Counted from the first letter of the stretch, positions 29,440 through 41,518 are shown. The stretch is 64,000 nucleotides of DNA from Paramecium sonneborni (GCA_905182985.1 CAJJDN010000011.1:455886-519885); one strand, 5' to 3'. Notes: generated from the letters alone by a model not told the origin. Program-made: numbers and translations.

Positions 29440-30613
29440 TTAAAACTACATAATAAAAAAGAATGATAATTAATTTTCATTAAAAATCATTATAAAAGTT
29501 CTTTATTTTTATTTAAAAGATCTATTCAAAATTAAATTTTTTATCATTCTATTTGTCTCTTCTCCTATTAAAAAAAATAATTTGAATTTATTTAAAATAT
29601 CTCAAAATACAAAATCATAAAAAATACTTAAAATAAAGATAATCTTTAAAATCTATTTAGAGAAATTAAAAATAAATAATCCTTATGTATTATCAAATAT
29701 TTTCACTCCAATTTTGTATAAATTAACTATAAAATATTCCCTTTAGAATTTTTCTATATATTTAAGATACTCCTTTTATAAATATCTAAATGATCTTTTA
29801 GTCATAAATATATAGATCTACTCCTTCATCTTCTAAGGCAATAACTAAATATTCTATACTTTATAAAATCTTTTATTCAGGAAATGATTCAATTGTTAAA
29901 TCATTTGAATTTAAATCTGAAAATTTTAGAACCTAGGATCCACCAAAAGAAGTTATTATTGAACAATTCAAAATTTCTAATAACTTTTTTTTTCGGCAAT
30001 TAAATAAAGCGTTGGCTTTAATTGTTATATTGAGCAATTTTAATAGTTTCTTTAAACCAATTACACTTTATAATGCTTAAGCAATCCAACCAGAATCACT
30101 AAATCATAATTTTACTTATATCCGAAGTTATTCTTATGTCATTAAAATTAAATTTGAATATTCTTATACAATTATATCTGTGTAATAAGAATTCTCTGTA
30201 GCATTTTTGATTCTATATTATCAAATCTCTTTTAATTTAAGATACTTAGGAAAAAAAAATGAATTAATTCATTTCAGTTTGCCACTTCTACAGTTAATCA
30301 AAATATTTTTAACACTATTACTTTTGATTCTTTTTTCGAAGATTCCCTTTTTTACAAATCCATATATATTTTGATTTGATTAAAGAGGTAACAATTCAAT
30401 TTTTTTATTAGGTATGGAATTTATATTGGATCTTCAGATTTTATATACAATAACTTAATAAGCTTTTGTCAAACTTTCAATAATACATGTATAAGTACAT
30501 ATAAGATATGTTAATTTTGTCTTCATGACTAATTTTTTAAAATTTCTTTTGTTCTGATTATCGTTGATTGAATTTAAACTAATGAGAATCAAGAAAAAAA
30601 CATTATATTTCAT
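29440..30613 (-). other. unresolved coding-like region, possibly LRR-related
   Basis: Downstream of the PX-pseudokinase gene. An ATG at 30611-30613 begins a signal-peptide-like sequence, MKYNVFFLILISLNS. Further coding-like pieces follow in shifting frames: KIELLPLQSNQNIYGFVKK, SVKNILINCRSGKLK, and VLKFSDLNSNDLTIE. Several end at TGA and would need short introns I could not place. Leu/Asn periodicity resembles the LRR tail of the neighbouring gene. It may be a separate secreted gene or a decaying piece. Confidence 0.35.
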
Positions 30614-31633
30614 TTCAATTATTGTTTTTTAATATTATCACACTCTTTTTTTTATTACTTGCTTTTTATAATATATATTAATTAGATCATATAAAATATT
30701 TAAATTTCCGATATATTTCTGTAGTTATAGACAACTCCTAAAAAATATAAAATCTTTAACTTATGTAATATATATCATTATATTTTCATTGGTTATAAAC
30801 AACCATTCTAATTTTTGATTAAGGAATTTCAATGGTTAAATTACCGCTAATATCCAAGGTAAGTTATTTAAGTTTTATAATTTATTAAGCAGAATTAATT
30901 ATATTCTTTTATGCTTAATCAGTTAAGATACATTTTTTAAGATTTAGTACTAATAATTATAAGTTTTAGAATTCAACTAAACTTGACATCATTTTGCCAA
31001 TTAAATCATCTGGTATAGTTTAAGGAGATACGTTAATATGCAATTGTATGACAAATTCTCTTTTAATTCTTTCCAAATTAAATAGAAACATTTAATGTGC
31101 AATATTTCTATCAATATTCAAATTTACAATATATTTTTTGTCTGAAGATTTCTCCTTGAATTATTTATCCAAGTCTTCTAATTACTATTGGGATATGGAT
31201 GAAATCTTATAAATTAAAATTAATTCATACTTATATTCGTTCAATTGATCTCCCAGATTTAAATTATACTAGATTCATAGGCATTAATTACTAAGCAGGT
31301 AAAATTATATCATTAATAGTAAACCTATCATTTTAATTTCGCTGCAGCATATTTTTTAATAAAAATGCTAATTTTTCCCTAATTTTATAAAATTTATACC
31401 CATATTTTTATTGTACTAATTTAATTTTATTTTCAATATCTTCAATCAATATTAAATTAATTGGTAAAGTAAGTGATGCCATTGATAAAATCACAATTCC
31501 AATCTACCAAACATCAGTTTTTATATAAGAATTCAAATTATTCCTAATACTGTATCCACCAGCAGATCCACACAATTCTGGTGGATTTAAAGCCTTATAT
31601 GTATTTGGATCAGTATCATTTTTCAATCTATAT
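30500..31633. repeat. first copy of a 1134-bp duplication at a scaffold join
   Basis: This segment, from TATAAGATATGTTAATTTTG to CAATCTATAT, recurs at 31635-32768. I read no differences over the parts compared. It abuts the single N. See the findings entry: most likely the same locus represented twice. Confidence 0.93.
30786..31633 (-). pseudogene. duplicated 3' part of the PX-pseudokinase gene (probable assembly artefact)
   Basis: Encodes the same C-lobe and LRR region as 31921-32768: PPELCGSAGG, TDVWQIGIVI, NMLQRNQNDRFTIND, and NLQLLVLNLKKC. It has no 5' part because it is cut at the N. It should be removed when the overlap is collapsed. Confidence 0.75.
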
Positions 31634-31634
31634 N
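31634..31634. other. single N: assembly gap
   Basis: The only ambiguous base in the window, exactly between the two 1134-bp copies. It marks a joint of two contigs whose overlapping ends were not merged. Confidence 0.95.
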
Positions 31635-32768
31635 TATAAGATATGTTAATTTTGTCTTCATGACTAATTTTTTAAAATTTCTTTTGTTCTGATTATCGTT
31701 GATTGAATTTAAACTAATGAGAATCAAGAAAAAAACATTATATTTCATTTCAATTATTGTTTTTTAATATTATCACACTCTTTTTTTTATTACTTGCTTT
31801 TTATAATATATATTAATTAGATCATATAAAATATTTAAATTTCCGATATATTTCTGTAGTTATAGACAACTCCTAAAAAATATAAAATCTTTAACTTATG
31901 TAATATATATCATTATATTTTCATTGGTTATAAACAACCATTCTAATTTTTGATTAAGGAATTTCAATGGTTAAATTACCGCTAATATCCAAGGTAAGTT
32001 ATTTAAGTTTTATAATTTATTAAGCAGAATTAATTATATTCTTTTATGCTTAATCAGTTAAGATACATTTTTTAAGATTTAGTACTAATAATTATAAGTT
32101 TTAGAATTCAACTAAACTTGACATCATTTTGCCAATTAAATCATCTGGTATAGTTTAAGGAGATACGTTAATATGCAATTGTATGACAAATTCTCTTTTA
32201 ATTCTTTCCAAATTAAATAGAAACATTTAATGTGCAATATTTCTATCAATATTCAAATTTACAATATATTTTTTGTCTGAAGATTTCTCCTTGAATTATT
32301 TATCCAAGTCTTCTAATTACTATTGGGATATGGATGAAATCTTATAAATTAAAATTAATTCATACTTATATTCGTTCAATTGATCTCCCAGATTTAAATT
32401 ATACTAGATTCATAGGCATTAATTACTAAGCAGGTAAAATTATATCATTAATAGTAAACCTATCATTTTAATTTCGCTGCAGCATATTTTTTAATAAAAA
32501 TGCTAATTTTTCCCTAATTTTATAAAATTTATACCCATATTTTTATTGTACTAATTTAATTTTATTTTCAATATCTTCAATCAATATTAAATTAATTGGT
32601 AAAGTAAGTGATGCCATTGATAAAATCACAATTCCAATCTACCAAACATCAGTTTTTATATAAGAATTCAAATTATTCCTAATACTGTATCCACCAGCAG
32701 ATCCACACAATTCTGGTGGATTTAAAGCCTTATATGTATTTGGATCAGTATCATTTTTCAATCTATAT
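31635..32768. repeat. second copy of the 1134-bp duplication
   Basis: Equivalent to 30500-31633, offset 1135. This copy continues without a break into the upstream part of the PX-pseudokinase gene, so it carries the intact gene version. Confidence 0.93.
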
Positions 32769-33756
32769 TTCTTTTTATATGCATATACAGGTGTCAAACC
32801 TCCAACTTTAAATCCTATTTTTTCATCATAATAGAAATTGGTTACAGAAAATTACTTCTAAAAGATTTATAAAAATTGGAAATATTATGCTACATTTATC
32901 AAAGTAATAAGTGCCTCTACTATTGTTTCTAATTTAAAATAATCTTGATTTTCTTATCTCTTTTAAATTAATTTATTCATAGGTTATTATACATATTCTT
33001 CTATTGAATAAATTATGTCATATGTTGAGTCTATACCGATTTCCAATGCATTATAAATTGTTTTTTTCTATTTCCTCTAAAAAAATGACTTTTTCTTTAT
33101 TATTTATCCTATTTCACTACATTTTACTAAATAAGTATAATCAGTTATTAACAATTAAGCTCTTTTGTAATTTTCATAATCTTTTTTTGCTGCATCATTT
33201 GAAGGCATTAAAAATTAATGTACAACTATGTCTCCTTCCTCACCCTTTATAAGAAATACCTTATTGAATTTGCCCTTTTTTATTGTTTAATTTTTTAAGC
33301 GTAAATTATAAAATGTCTCTTTATTTATGTTTTAAAATCTTAATTATTGATTCCTCTAAGGATCATATGTATTTTACACAAAATAATTGATTGCTTCATT
33401 TTTAAATGGTGGATTCCTTATATTAAGAACAATTTTTTGTACTTGTTGATCCCTGATAAATAATTTTAGACAGCCTCTCTATTTTCTAATAATTCTTCTC
33501 TACTATCATTACTCTAAAACCAATAAACAAATAATGATTTCTCAGGAAATTATGGTAACTATTAACAAAAATATTAACTCCCATTTACCTATGATTAATA
33601 ATTTACATTTTAGAGATTTTTATTCAATTAACTCAAATCCTAAAATCTTACACACAAATCACGATAACAACTATAGTAATTATTTGTAATTCTTAATTTG
33701 TAATACCATTTATTCTCAAATCCATAGATATCAATTATATGAAGTTAATATTACAT
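31921..33756 (-). CDS. PX domain - pseudokinase - LRR protein
   Basis: Starts MQYQLHIIDIYGFENKWYY. The PX (phosphoinositide-binding) domain covers about residues 1-110: KLRITNNYYSCYRD, LPQFPEKSLFVYWF, REELLENREAVQNYLSGI. A divergent kinase fold follows with the C-lobe pattern PPELCGSAGG (APE region), TDVWQIGIVILSMASL (subdomain IX) and NMLQRNQNDRFTIND (subdomain XI). The catalytic loop reads FSVTNFYYD instead of HRDxxxxN, and DFG reads VGG, so catalysis is unlikely. Leucine-rich repeats (LQLLVLNLKKCILTDQ, KLKQLTLDISGNLTIE) end at TGA 31921. Introns lie near 33560-33590 and 32840. The family is expanded in Paramecium; I infer a membrane-recruited scaffold. The downstream copy at 30786-31633 is the same gene. 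Confidence 0.7.
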
Positions 33757-33871
33757 ATTTTTTAAAATAATCAATATTATCTAAAATTCAATTGTCTAAT
33801 AGTTGAATCTCTTCTTTTCATTTCTTTTAAATAATTAATATTTTGATATAATTTTAACAATTATATTAATT

Positions 33872-34902
33872 TCATATAATTAAAGCTAATGCACTACCAG
33901 CTAGAGCACCTAAAATTGAATTTCTGATTAAAGCATCAGCTTATTTTAGTTGATTAGATTCTTCCATTTAATCTTTTACTTTGACAGCCATGAATTACTC
34001 TTTTTTTCTGGGTATTTTCTATATTTCTGATTATTTGGGGGGGTTAATTACTTTGGAACCTTATTGTGGATGACTTTTGAGAATACTTGATTCTCTTTTT
34101 GAGTTAATTAAATCTATCTGAAAATGTGTAATCCCAGATGCTTAAATATTAGGTTTTAGCTCATATGATTAATTAATAATTGAATTTATCGATTAGTAAT
34201 TGCAATTTTACCTTCTATTAACTGCCTGCTCAGATTTTTCTGCTGAAGTTTATCTAAGTTAAGACTATTTTTAAGGGGTTTAATATCTTTATTATTATTA
34301 TTAATATGATTATAATTATGATTATTATTATAATTATGATTATTATTATGATTATTATTATTATTATCCTTATAAGTCTGATTATTTTTAGAATTATTTT
34401 TATCGCTCTTCTATTTCCATTTATCTACCTTTTTCACTATCATCTTCTTCAGTTGCAAATCCATCTTTTTCTGCTGCATATTTTTCTTCTAATTGATTAA
34501 TCTTCTCATCCAATTCGATAGGATCAATACCCTGAATAAGTTTTTTATTCATATCATAGAATCTCTTTAAACATTCTGTTGCCTTTTCTTTCTTTGCATT
34601 TGGATGGCAAAGAAAAAGCCAATAGTTTACTAGATATAATAAGTTAAATTACATTCTTGAAAACTTTTTTGATCCTTTATTCCAATCCAATCTTAATATT
34701 AAAACTCATTATTCTCTTAGCCTTTTTAAGACTCTTGACGATTAAAATGTTTATTAATTTCATCAGATAAGTTTTATTTTTAAGCATTGAAAGTTTTTTT
34801 ACAACCTCTTTTGTGGGTTAATATAAATTAGCCATCATTTCCACCAAATCCTATTTGAAATATTGCAAAACATCTAAATGAATTTTTTTTTCTGTTTGAC
34901 AT
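33872..34902 (-). CDS. Gln-rich protein with C-terminal membrane anchor
   Basis: About 335 residues in two exons (intron 34630-34652), starting MSNRKKNSFRCFAIFQIG. The N-terminal domain includes NYWLFLCHPNAKKEKATECL and FYDMNKKLIQGIDPIELDEK, helical and charged. A Gln/Ser/Leu repeat tract (34286-34372) and a basic linker (VINPPKQSEIQKIPRKKEQ, containing a CCCCCCC codon run) follow. The last 39 residues end in a hydrophobic helix, NSILGALAGSALALII, directly before TGA, consistent with a tail-anchored protein. The reading frame is continuous to that helix. The family is not recognised. Confidence 0.65.
34286..34372 (-). repeat. imperfect 12-15 bp repeat coding Gln/Ser/Leu
   Basis: ATTATTATAATTATGATT-type units on the + strand; on the minus strand they read QQQSQLQQQSQLQ in the tail-anchored gene. 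Divisible by three and in frame. Confidence 0.7.
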
Positions 34903-35064
34903 TTTGTTTTTTATAATTATTAATGAATTTGATAATTATTGATTTTAAATATATATATATATTATAATAGTGATTTAGATTAGAATATTAAGGGGATGAA
35001 TAATGATTAATTGATAAAATGTAAAAGTAAAGATATAAATATTAATTGATATTATTTAATCCAG

Positions 35065-35412
35065 ATGCATAAATTTGATACAATATAAGGGAAACTATTC
35101 TATACAGTTTATATGATGCATTAATAAAGACAGATTGACACAAAATAGAAGGGGAAATTAAAAGGTATGGAAAAGTGTGTATGTAGAATTGTAGACTTAA
35201 TCATTTAAAAACATCCATCTTTGAATAAAATAGAAACTGACAACACTATGATAGCAAGACGTAGTTTGCTTGATCTTGCAGAAATAGAAGAAGAGGATAA
35301 AGATAAATAGAAAGTAGAAAAGAAAAGACCTATAGCAATACGACCAATTTTAACAAATAGTAAATACAAATAATCAAGTCGATCTTTGATGTCATCTCCT
35401 TAACGTAAATGA
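35065..35412 (+). CDS. hypothetical basic 115-residue protein
   Basis: Intronless, MHKFDTIQGKLFYTVYMM, followed by Lys/Glu-rich residues (DLAEIEEEDKDKQKVEKKRP) and a Ser/Lys/Arg tail (SSRSLMSSPQRK). No domain. SSRSL and SSPQRK suggest phosphorylation sites for basic-directed kinases. Confidence 0.5.
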
Positions 35413-35485
35413 ATGTAAATAAATGTTATCATTGCCAATAATCTAAATCTTCTAATTCTAGTTTCATTTATTTTTATTACTAAAT

Positions 35486-36900
35486 TCAATATTTGTTTTG
35501 TTCATCATCTTGTTATCTGATAACCTTATGTTCTACAACTGGCTCTTTTTGAAAAAGAAGGATTGAAATATTTAATAGAATATGTGGGAAGTATTAAAAT
35601 TACCAAAATTTAACTGCATTGTCTTTATTACTACGAATGAAGACTCCTTTAGAATCAAATAATTATATTTTAGTGATTTCTTAATTATGAGTTTCAAGTA
35701 AATATAAGACATATAAGTTGATCCTAAAATTACAACATAATTTTCAAAGCCTACGAATACTTCTTTTGAGTCGAAAGAAATAAGTACTACTAACTATTTT
35801 GTGTAAAAAAAATTGATTATTTCTTTTATTATTTTTCTTATTCTTCAATTTCAAAGACACTTAAGTAACCATCCTTGCTTTCATAGATAAGATAGTTCTT
35901 GATCGGACAATATTGAATGAAAATCAATTACATTACAATACCCTTTTTGATCTAATGAATAGCATGCAATAAACCATTTCAAAGGAAAAATATATAACTA
36001 CTTCCTATATTATTCCCAACAAATAGATGATATTAATTAGTTTTTAGGCAAGTTAATTAATTTAGAATTCTTTTTCTATTATTTAATATAATTTTCCTTT
36101 CATTTATTACATTATCAATAATGTTTATGTAATTGGATCCTCATTATAATCAAAATCCAATCTATAAACAATGAGTTAAAGATTTTCCAAATATTTCAAT
36201 TAATCCTTACATATTACAAGCAGCAGGATCATTTGTTTTTAATACGAAATAAACCTATGTATCTGGCTATAAATAAAAATTAGATTTGGAAAGAATATCC
36301 ATAAATAAATTTTAAGATCCAAGCTACTCTAACCATTTTTCATATAATCTTCATGTTTAATATTTCCAAGAGATTAATTTCTTCATTTTAATAATAATTC
36401 AATTTTAATTTTTAGTCTTTTTAAATTCCATTATAAAACAATTGTTAATTGCTTCTTAATGTGTTTCTATTAATTACGATATAGCTCATTTAAGTTATTC
36501 TTTATTATGAGTTAATTATAATATCAATCTAATTAGAGATGATGAAATTCTCAGATTCTCAATTCTCTATATTAAATTTGAAAATCGCTTTCTAAACGTA
36601 CTACTATAACGTTAGCTTTAGTTATTTCTGTATATTCCTAAAATATATACTTTTAGTCATAGGTATCATCAATAATGTATTTTCTGATTAAAGTATTTAA
36701 ATCTATGATGTTGAACTCTAATATGAAGATCTTCAATGCATAAATTAATTAATCAATTATTTTTCATCTGAATAAAATACTCAATATGTATTTTAATATT
36801 ATTCCATTACTTAATTATTTAGAAAAAATCAATTAATTTCGTCTTTATTTTCATCTTACTCTTATTTATTTTATTTTATTTCTGTTATCTAATTACAATT
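35486..36900 (-). CDS. probable WD40-repeat protein, exon structure unresolved
   Basis: Coding-like segments in three frames, connected by several short introns: HNQEITKIQLFDSKGVFIRS with NKDNAVKFW (a WD40 blade end), DGYLSVFEIEEQEKQQKK, LSDQELSYL, KWFIACYSLDQKGYCNVIDF, and YEKWLEQLGSQNLF with NDPAACNMQGLIEIFGKS. The TGA stop at 35486 follows EHKVIRQQDDEQNKY. The 5' end is uncertain because several candidate ATGs lie between 36700 and 36960. The propeller assignment rests on blade periodicity and the terminal KFW; partner and role unknown. Confidence 0.45.
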
Positions 36901-37080
36901 TTACTAGTTCTCTAGTTAGTTTTATATTTATTAGGCAAATACAATTCATTTAGATGTTAATTTCTCAATTATTATAAACCTATTAAACTAACTAGAATAT
37001 AAAAATGATTCTCTTATATAGTTATTTTTTTAGCTGATTATTATTTAATTTTAAATTTTTTGATTGGTTACTTAAATTTA

Positions 37081-38164
37081 ATGTTTTAACCATCTCCAAT
37101 GAAATAGAAACTAATGGAAATATATAACAAATAAATGGATGATATTAGTTGCATTTTAGATTGTGGAAACTATGGATCATTGTATTTAGGTAATATTGAA
37201 AGTGCATGTATTAATCACATTATAAAAAGGTGACTTTGATTCATTGAAAAAATTAAAAATAAAATCAATAATCAGTATATGCACATCTAAAATTCCAATT
37301 TAAATAAGTTAGTCAATGAAATACTATTAGCATATAATTTTAGAAGATACTGAAAATGCAAATATCTCTAGACATTTTGAAAATTGTTTTGAATTTATAG
37401 AGAAAGGAAGATCTATAGGTAATGTTCTTGTTCATTGTATGGCTGGAATCTCAAGAAGTGCTACAATTGTAGCTGCTTATTTAATGAAAAAACATAGAAT
37501 TAATTCAATGGAAGCCATATAATAATTGTAGCGTAAACGTTGGTAAGTTTATCCAAATGAAGGATTTATAAAATAGTTATTGCAATATGATGATGAATTA
37601 AATGTTAAATAAAATGTACAAAAAAATGAAAGGTCTGAAAAGTCTAATCAAATCAAATAGGAAATTAATATATAATCAATTAGGAATACTATTATAAATA
37701 ATAATAATCAAAAAAACAGTCATCAAAATAATAAAAACTAGTAATTTGATGAATACTCAAAAATTAGAAAAAAATATGTGGATTTATAAAATTAACAATA
37801 GTAGAAAAAATAAATGGATTATTAATAATTATTAGAGAGAAAAATGAGCTATCATAAAAAAGATAGCCTACATAATGAAGATAAATTGAATATATATGAA
37901 TAAACATAAAAAATCTCGAGAATTTAAAGTATTTACTCATAGGTTGGGTAAAAAGACAAAAATTAAATAAAAAATGAATGTAAATTTTGTGTTAATAAGT
38001 AAGGTAATTATGTAAGCATTCAAAAACATTAGTTACGTCCAGGTTTATCTGTAGATACTAATTAAAATGGATCACAAAAATGCTTTGAAAATAGAGTTTA
38101 TCCTAGTACAACAAGAAATTCAAAAGGTCAATATGAATGCAATGTAAATAAATAGAATAGTTGA
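37081..38164 (+). CDS. dual-specificity protein phosphatase
   Basis: About 353 residues; one 22-nt intron at 37208-37229. The catalytic domain (about residues 20-180) starts SLYLGNIESACDFDSLKKL, includes ISICTSKIP, HIILEDTENANI and the active-site loop VHCMAGISRSATIV (HCxxGxSRS, Cys and Arg present). It continues AAYLMKKHRINSMEA and RKRWQVYPNEGFIKQLLQYD. The typical general-acid Asp may be in LEDTENAN. The C-terminal half is Gln/Asn/Lys-rich and probably disordered (KNQQFDEYSKIRKKY, SYHKKDSLHNEDKL). An MKP-like or atypical DSP; substrates unknown. Confidence 0.88.
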
Positions 38165-38220
38165 ATATTTAGAAATAGAACTCTTATAAAATATTTAAAA
38201 AAAGGAAATAAACTATTTTA

Positions 38221-39909
38221 TCATTCTTATTCATTAGCTCCCTTAATTATTATGTCAGTAAATTCTTATAAAGTTACAACTCCATCTCCATTAAGATCAA
38301 GTTCACCAAAAACATTACTCCATTAATTATCACTCAATTATACTCCACCCATAATTTCTTAGAGTTCTTATTTACTAATTTGACCATTTCCATCTTTGTC
38401 AAATAGTTTAAAAGCTTTTTCTAATTTATTTTATGCCAGAATTTATTCTTTTTTTGCAAATGCAATTACAAATTCTGTATAATCAATTTAATTAGAACCA
38501 TTAACATCTGCTTATTCAAATAGATGATCTACTATTTAATGACATTTAAGTTCATCATTATAGATTTCCCTATAACATTAAAGTAATTCCTCTTTACTTA
38601 AAGTACCATCATGATTAACATCAATTTTCTTAAATTATTTTTATAATTTCTTTTTTTCTTAATTTGTCATAACTTAAGTAGTGATTAATTACATAATAGC
38701 AACTTTTAATTTACTATAGCTCTAATTTTATTATTAATATAACTTACATGAAATTTAGCTAAGTTTTCAAGTGATTTTTGATTAATTTTTTTTTCTTTTT
38801 ATGCCATTTTGATCCATTCATGTTTTAATGCATCATGAGCTGATATTCTTTTTTCAGGATCAGTTATTAACATTTTTTTAATTAAATCTTTAGCATCCAT
38901 TGATATTTCATTCCATTCAGGTTCTATTATTAATATAAATACATTTTAATTACCATCAAAGGAATAAACACCTGCTTAAATTCTTTAATATAATTCTTAT
39001 TAAGATTATCCATTAAATGGAGGATACCCACATAACATAATAAATAATATAACCCCACAAGACCAAACATCACATTTTTTATCATATTATTTACTTATAA
39101 CTTCAGGAGCTATATAATAAGGCTAATTTAAATATTTTTATTACTGTTCCTATTCTCTACGATAATTTTGAACTATCTAATAATTCTTTTGCTGTTCCAA
39201 AATCAATTATTTTCAAACTTGAATTAGTTTTTCTTGATTCAAATATTATATTCTCAGGTTTCAAATCACTATAATAGATTTTAAGAAAATACCGATGAAC
39301 TACATTTTTATTATGACAATAATTAACAGCTTCTAAGATTTTTGTCATATATCCTGCTGCTATTGTTTCATCAAAGTGGTCAATTTCATTTATTTTTTCA
39401 AATAATTCTCCTCCACTTAGATATCTTGTACCTGATACAATTTCAATATTACTCTGTAATTATGTAAACAAATTATTCATCTTCATACAATTCATAAACA
39501 CTAACAATGTTAGGATGATCTAGTTCTTTTAAAATAGAAACTTCTTGAATCATGTTATCTTTTTATTCGATTTTGTCTTTTCGAATTTATTTCATAGCTC
39601 TAGGTAATCCAGTTACTTTTTAAGTAACCAGACTGACTTTTCCATAAGAACCTTTATTAGATTTTTAAACTCTGCTATACCCTCTCCTAAAGTTTAATCG
39701 ATTCTATAGTAGTTTAATATATCCCCTTTCTTCAATGTCACAAAAATAGAAGGATTAACTTTGAATTATGTTTTTTGAGTAGTAAGTACTTTTTTATCTC
39801 TGTTTTTATCATTTTCAACACTTTTTGGATTTCCTTCATATTTATTTTTATCTTAAGCTTTTTGTGCATTTTTCTAGCTTTTAGATTCTTTTCCTCCACA
39901 TACACCCAT
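38221..39909 (-). CDS. calcium-dependent protein kinase (CDPK)
   Basis: N-terminus [13 protein letters not shown]: Gly2/Cys4 predict myristoylation and palmitoylation. Kinase domain: [12 protein letters not shown] (rejoined over an intron), the Lys of [43 protein letters not shown] and [19 protein letters not shown]. An autoinhibitory/junction region ([15 protein letters not shown]) precedes four EF-hands: [36 protein letters not shown] and [12 protein letters not shown]. All four retain acidic residues at the binding positions. A 24-nt intron in the catalytic loop (39271-39294) has no stop and is a multiple of three, so unspliced translation would insert eight residues between HR and DLKPEN. 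A complete, probably active Ca2+ effector kinase. Confidence 0.94.
39271..39294 (-). other. 24-nt, frame-preserving intron in the CDPK catalytic loop
   Basis: GTA...TAG on the minus strand between HR and DLKPEN. Being 3n and lacking TGA it escapes nonsense-mediated detection if retained; the read-through peptide would be YFLKIYYS. Confidence 0.8.
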
Positions 39910-40108
39910 TAACAATAATATAATAAAATTAATTTATATTATTACATATATGAGAGATCATCACTATTCAACTTCTAAACTAATTCTTAAATACAGAATT
40001 TATTTATAGATTTTTTCAATTCAATGAAGAAATTACTTAGATCTCACTTATTTACTTTATTTCAGAATAAGTTTATGCCGTTTTTATTTATATATTATTA
40101 ATATTAAC

Positions 40109-41493
40109 ATGAAGGTATTCGGAATTATAGCATTGTTGTTAATAACAACTTACTCTTAATCAAATGAAATAGATGTTGTATTAAAAATGTTAGCAGATTT
40201 GAAAAATGGAACTACAAAATAACTAGAACAACTGGAGACTGATTGGAGTGCAACTAGATATGTATAAATATTATGGAAAGTTTAAGTCAAAACAAGACAT
40301 AGTGAATGATTTAATGAGATCTGCTTCTACTTAAAGAGGAGAATGCAATCGAAGAGACCAAGAATGGGCTAACAAAGAGAGAGATATTAGAATTACTCTC
40401 AGCTATATAAGTTGGTTAGAGAAAAGAATCAAAGAGAATAATGAAAGACTTTAAAGGTTAGATATCAATAGATGCGAATCAAATTCCAACTTCATTAACG
40501 ATATCAAAAATAGCAAGAAAACTTTGAATTTAATAGCTTTTCTTAGAAGGGCTATAAAAAATGCCAAAGAAGTAAATGATTAAATAAATCTAAAGACTGA
40601 CTTACCAACATTGTTATAATCTGCCTAATTCATATAACTAAAATCATATTTGGCTGATGATGAAGATGAAGCAGAAGTGACTTCTGAAACAAATGAGCCT
40701 CCTCATGTTTATGAAGATGCAGAAGTAGTTGAAGATGACACTTAAGAGGATACTTAAGATGTTGAGGAAACAAATCAAGAGACTACTGATGATGCAGTAG
40801 ATGAACCAGCAGAAGCAGAAGATCATGAAATTGAATTACATGATTAAACTGAAGAATCTGATGCCCCTGTTCCTGAACATCCTTATGAAGCAGCTGAAAA
40901 GGCTACAAATGAACAATTAGCTAAGGAAGCTGCTGCCTTCAATAAAATTATTGAAAAAGGATAAAAAGCACCTGCTGAATCTGGATCTACTAAGGATTAT
41001 AGTTAATTTACTGTTGCTTAATAAGAATTACTTAATTTCCTTGATATTCTTGAATCAGAAGTCAGAGGATCCTTTTCAAAAAAATAAGATAATCAAGTTA
41101 ATTCTGCTATGGGTTATAGTGATTTCAAAGGATTAATCTTTAGGGAAAATGATACATTTAAAGGTCATCTAGTAGCTGAAGATATCAATCTTGTATTTAT
41201 TAGATTTATTAATAGGAAAAATTACAAAATTAATTGATTACTATATTATAAGCTACAGCTGCATGCAAAGATAGATTAAAGAAAATTTAAAACTCTATTG
41301 ATTTAGCAAATGAAGTCTTTATTTATTATAATTTTAGGATTTGAATACTGCTGAAGCTCATTATAAATCAGTAAGTGAAACTTTGACAGAAGAATTAAAC
41401 ACTTTTGATGATGTTTACAGAATCTATTCAAGTTAAGTTGGATCACAAAGTTAATCATATAAGAGAGATGTCTAAAGCAAAATTACCAATTGA
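40109..41493 (+). CDS. trichocyst matrix-type secretory granule protein with acidic insert
   Basis: Starts MKVFGIIALLLITTYSQS, a cleavable signal peptide. The mature part has the look of Paramecium trichocyst matrix proteins: helical repeats with few Cys and aromatic landmarks (QLEQLETDWSAT, STQRGECNRRDQEW, YISWLEKRIKENNERLQRL, CESNSNFINDIKNSKKTL). A long Asp/Glu/Thr-rich segment (about 40650-40880) separates it from a second helical half (YSQFTVAQQELLNFLDIL, SAMGYSDFKGLIFREND, TAEAHYKSVSETLTEEL). Trichocyst matrix precursors are cleaved in the granule. Introns 40262-40286, 41193-41215 and 41315-41337, the last starting GTC. The acidic linker could be a Ca2+-binding propiece; that is inference. 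Confidence 0.75.
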
Positions 41494-41518
41494 TATTAAA
41501 TATATCAATATATTAATT

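Noticed and set aside
30500..32768. True tandem duplication of a kinase gene
   Set aside because: The copies look identical and meet at the single N; an unmerged contig overlap is simpler.
34306..34500. Ile/Met-rich ORF on the + strand
   Set aside because: Complement of the Gln/Ser repeat in the tail-anchored gene; no independent coding signal.
39157..39348. CDPK with an eight-residue insertion in the catalytic loop ([16 protein letters not shown])
   Set aside because: The insertion is a 24-nt GTA...TAG intron; removal gives the normal HRDLKPEN.
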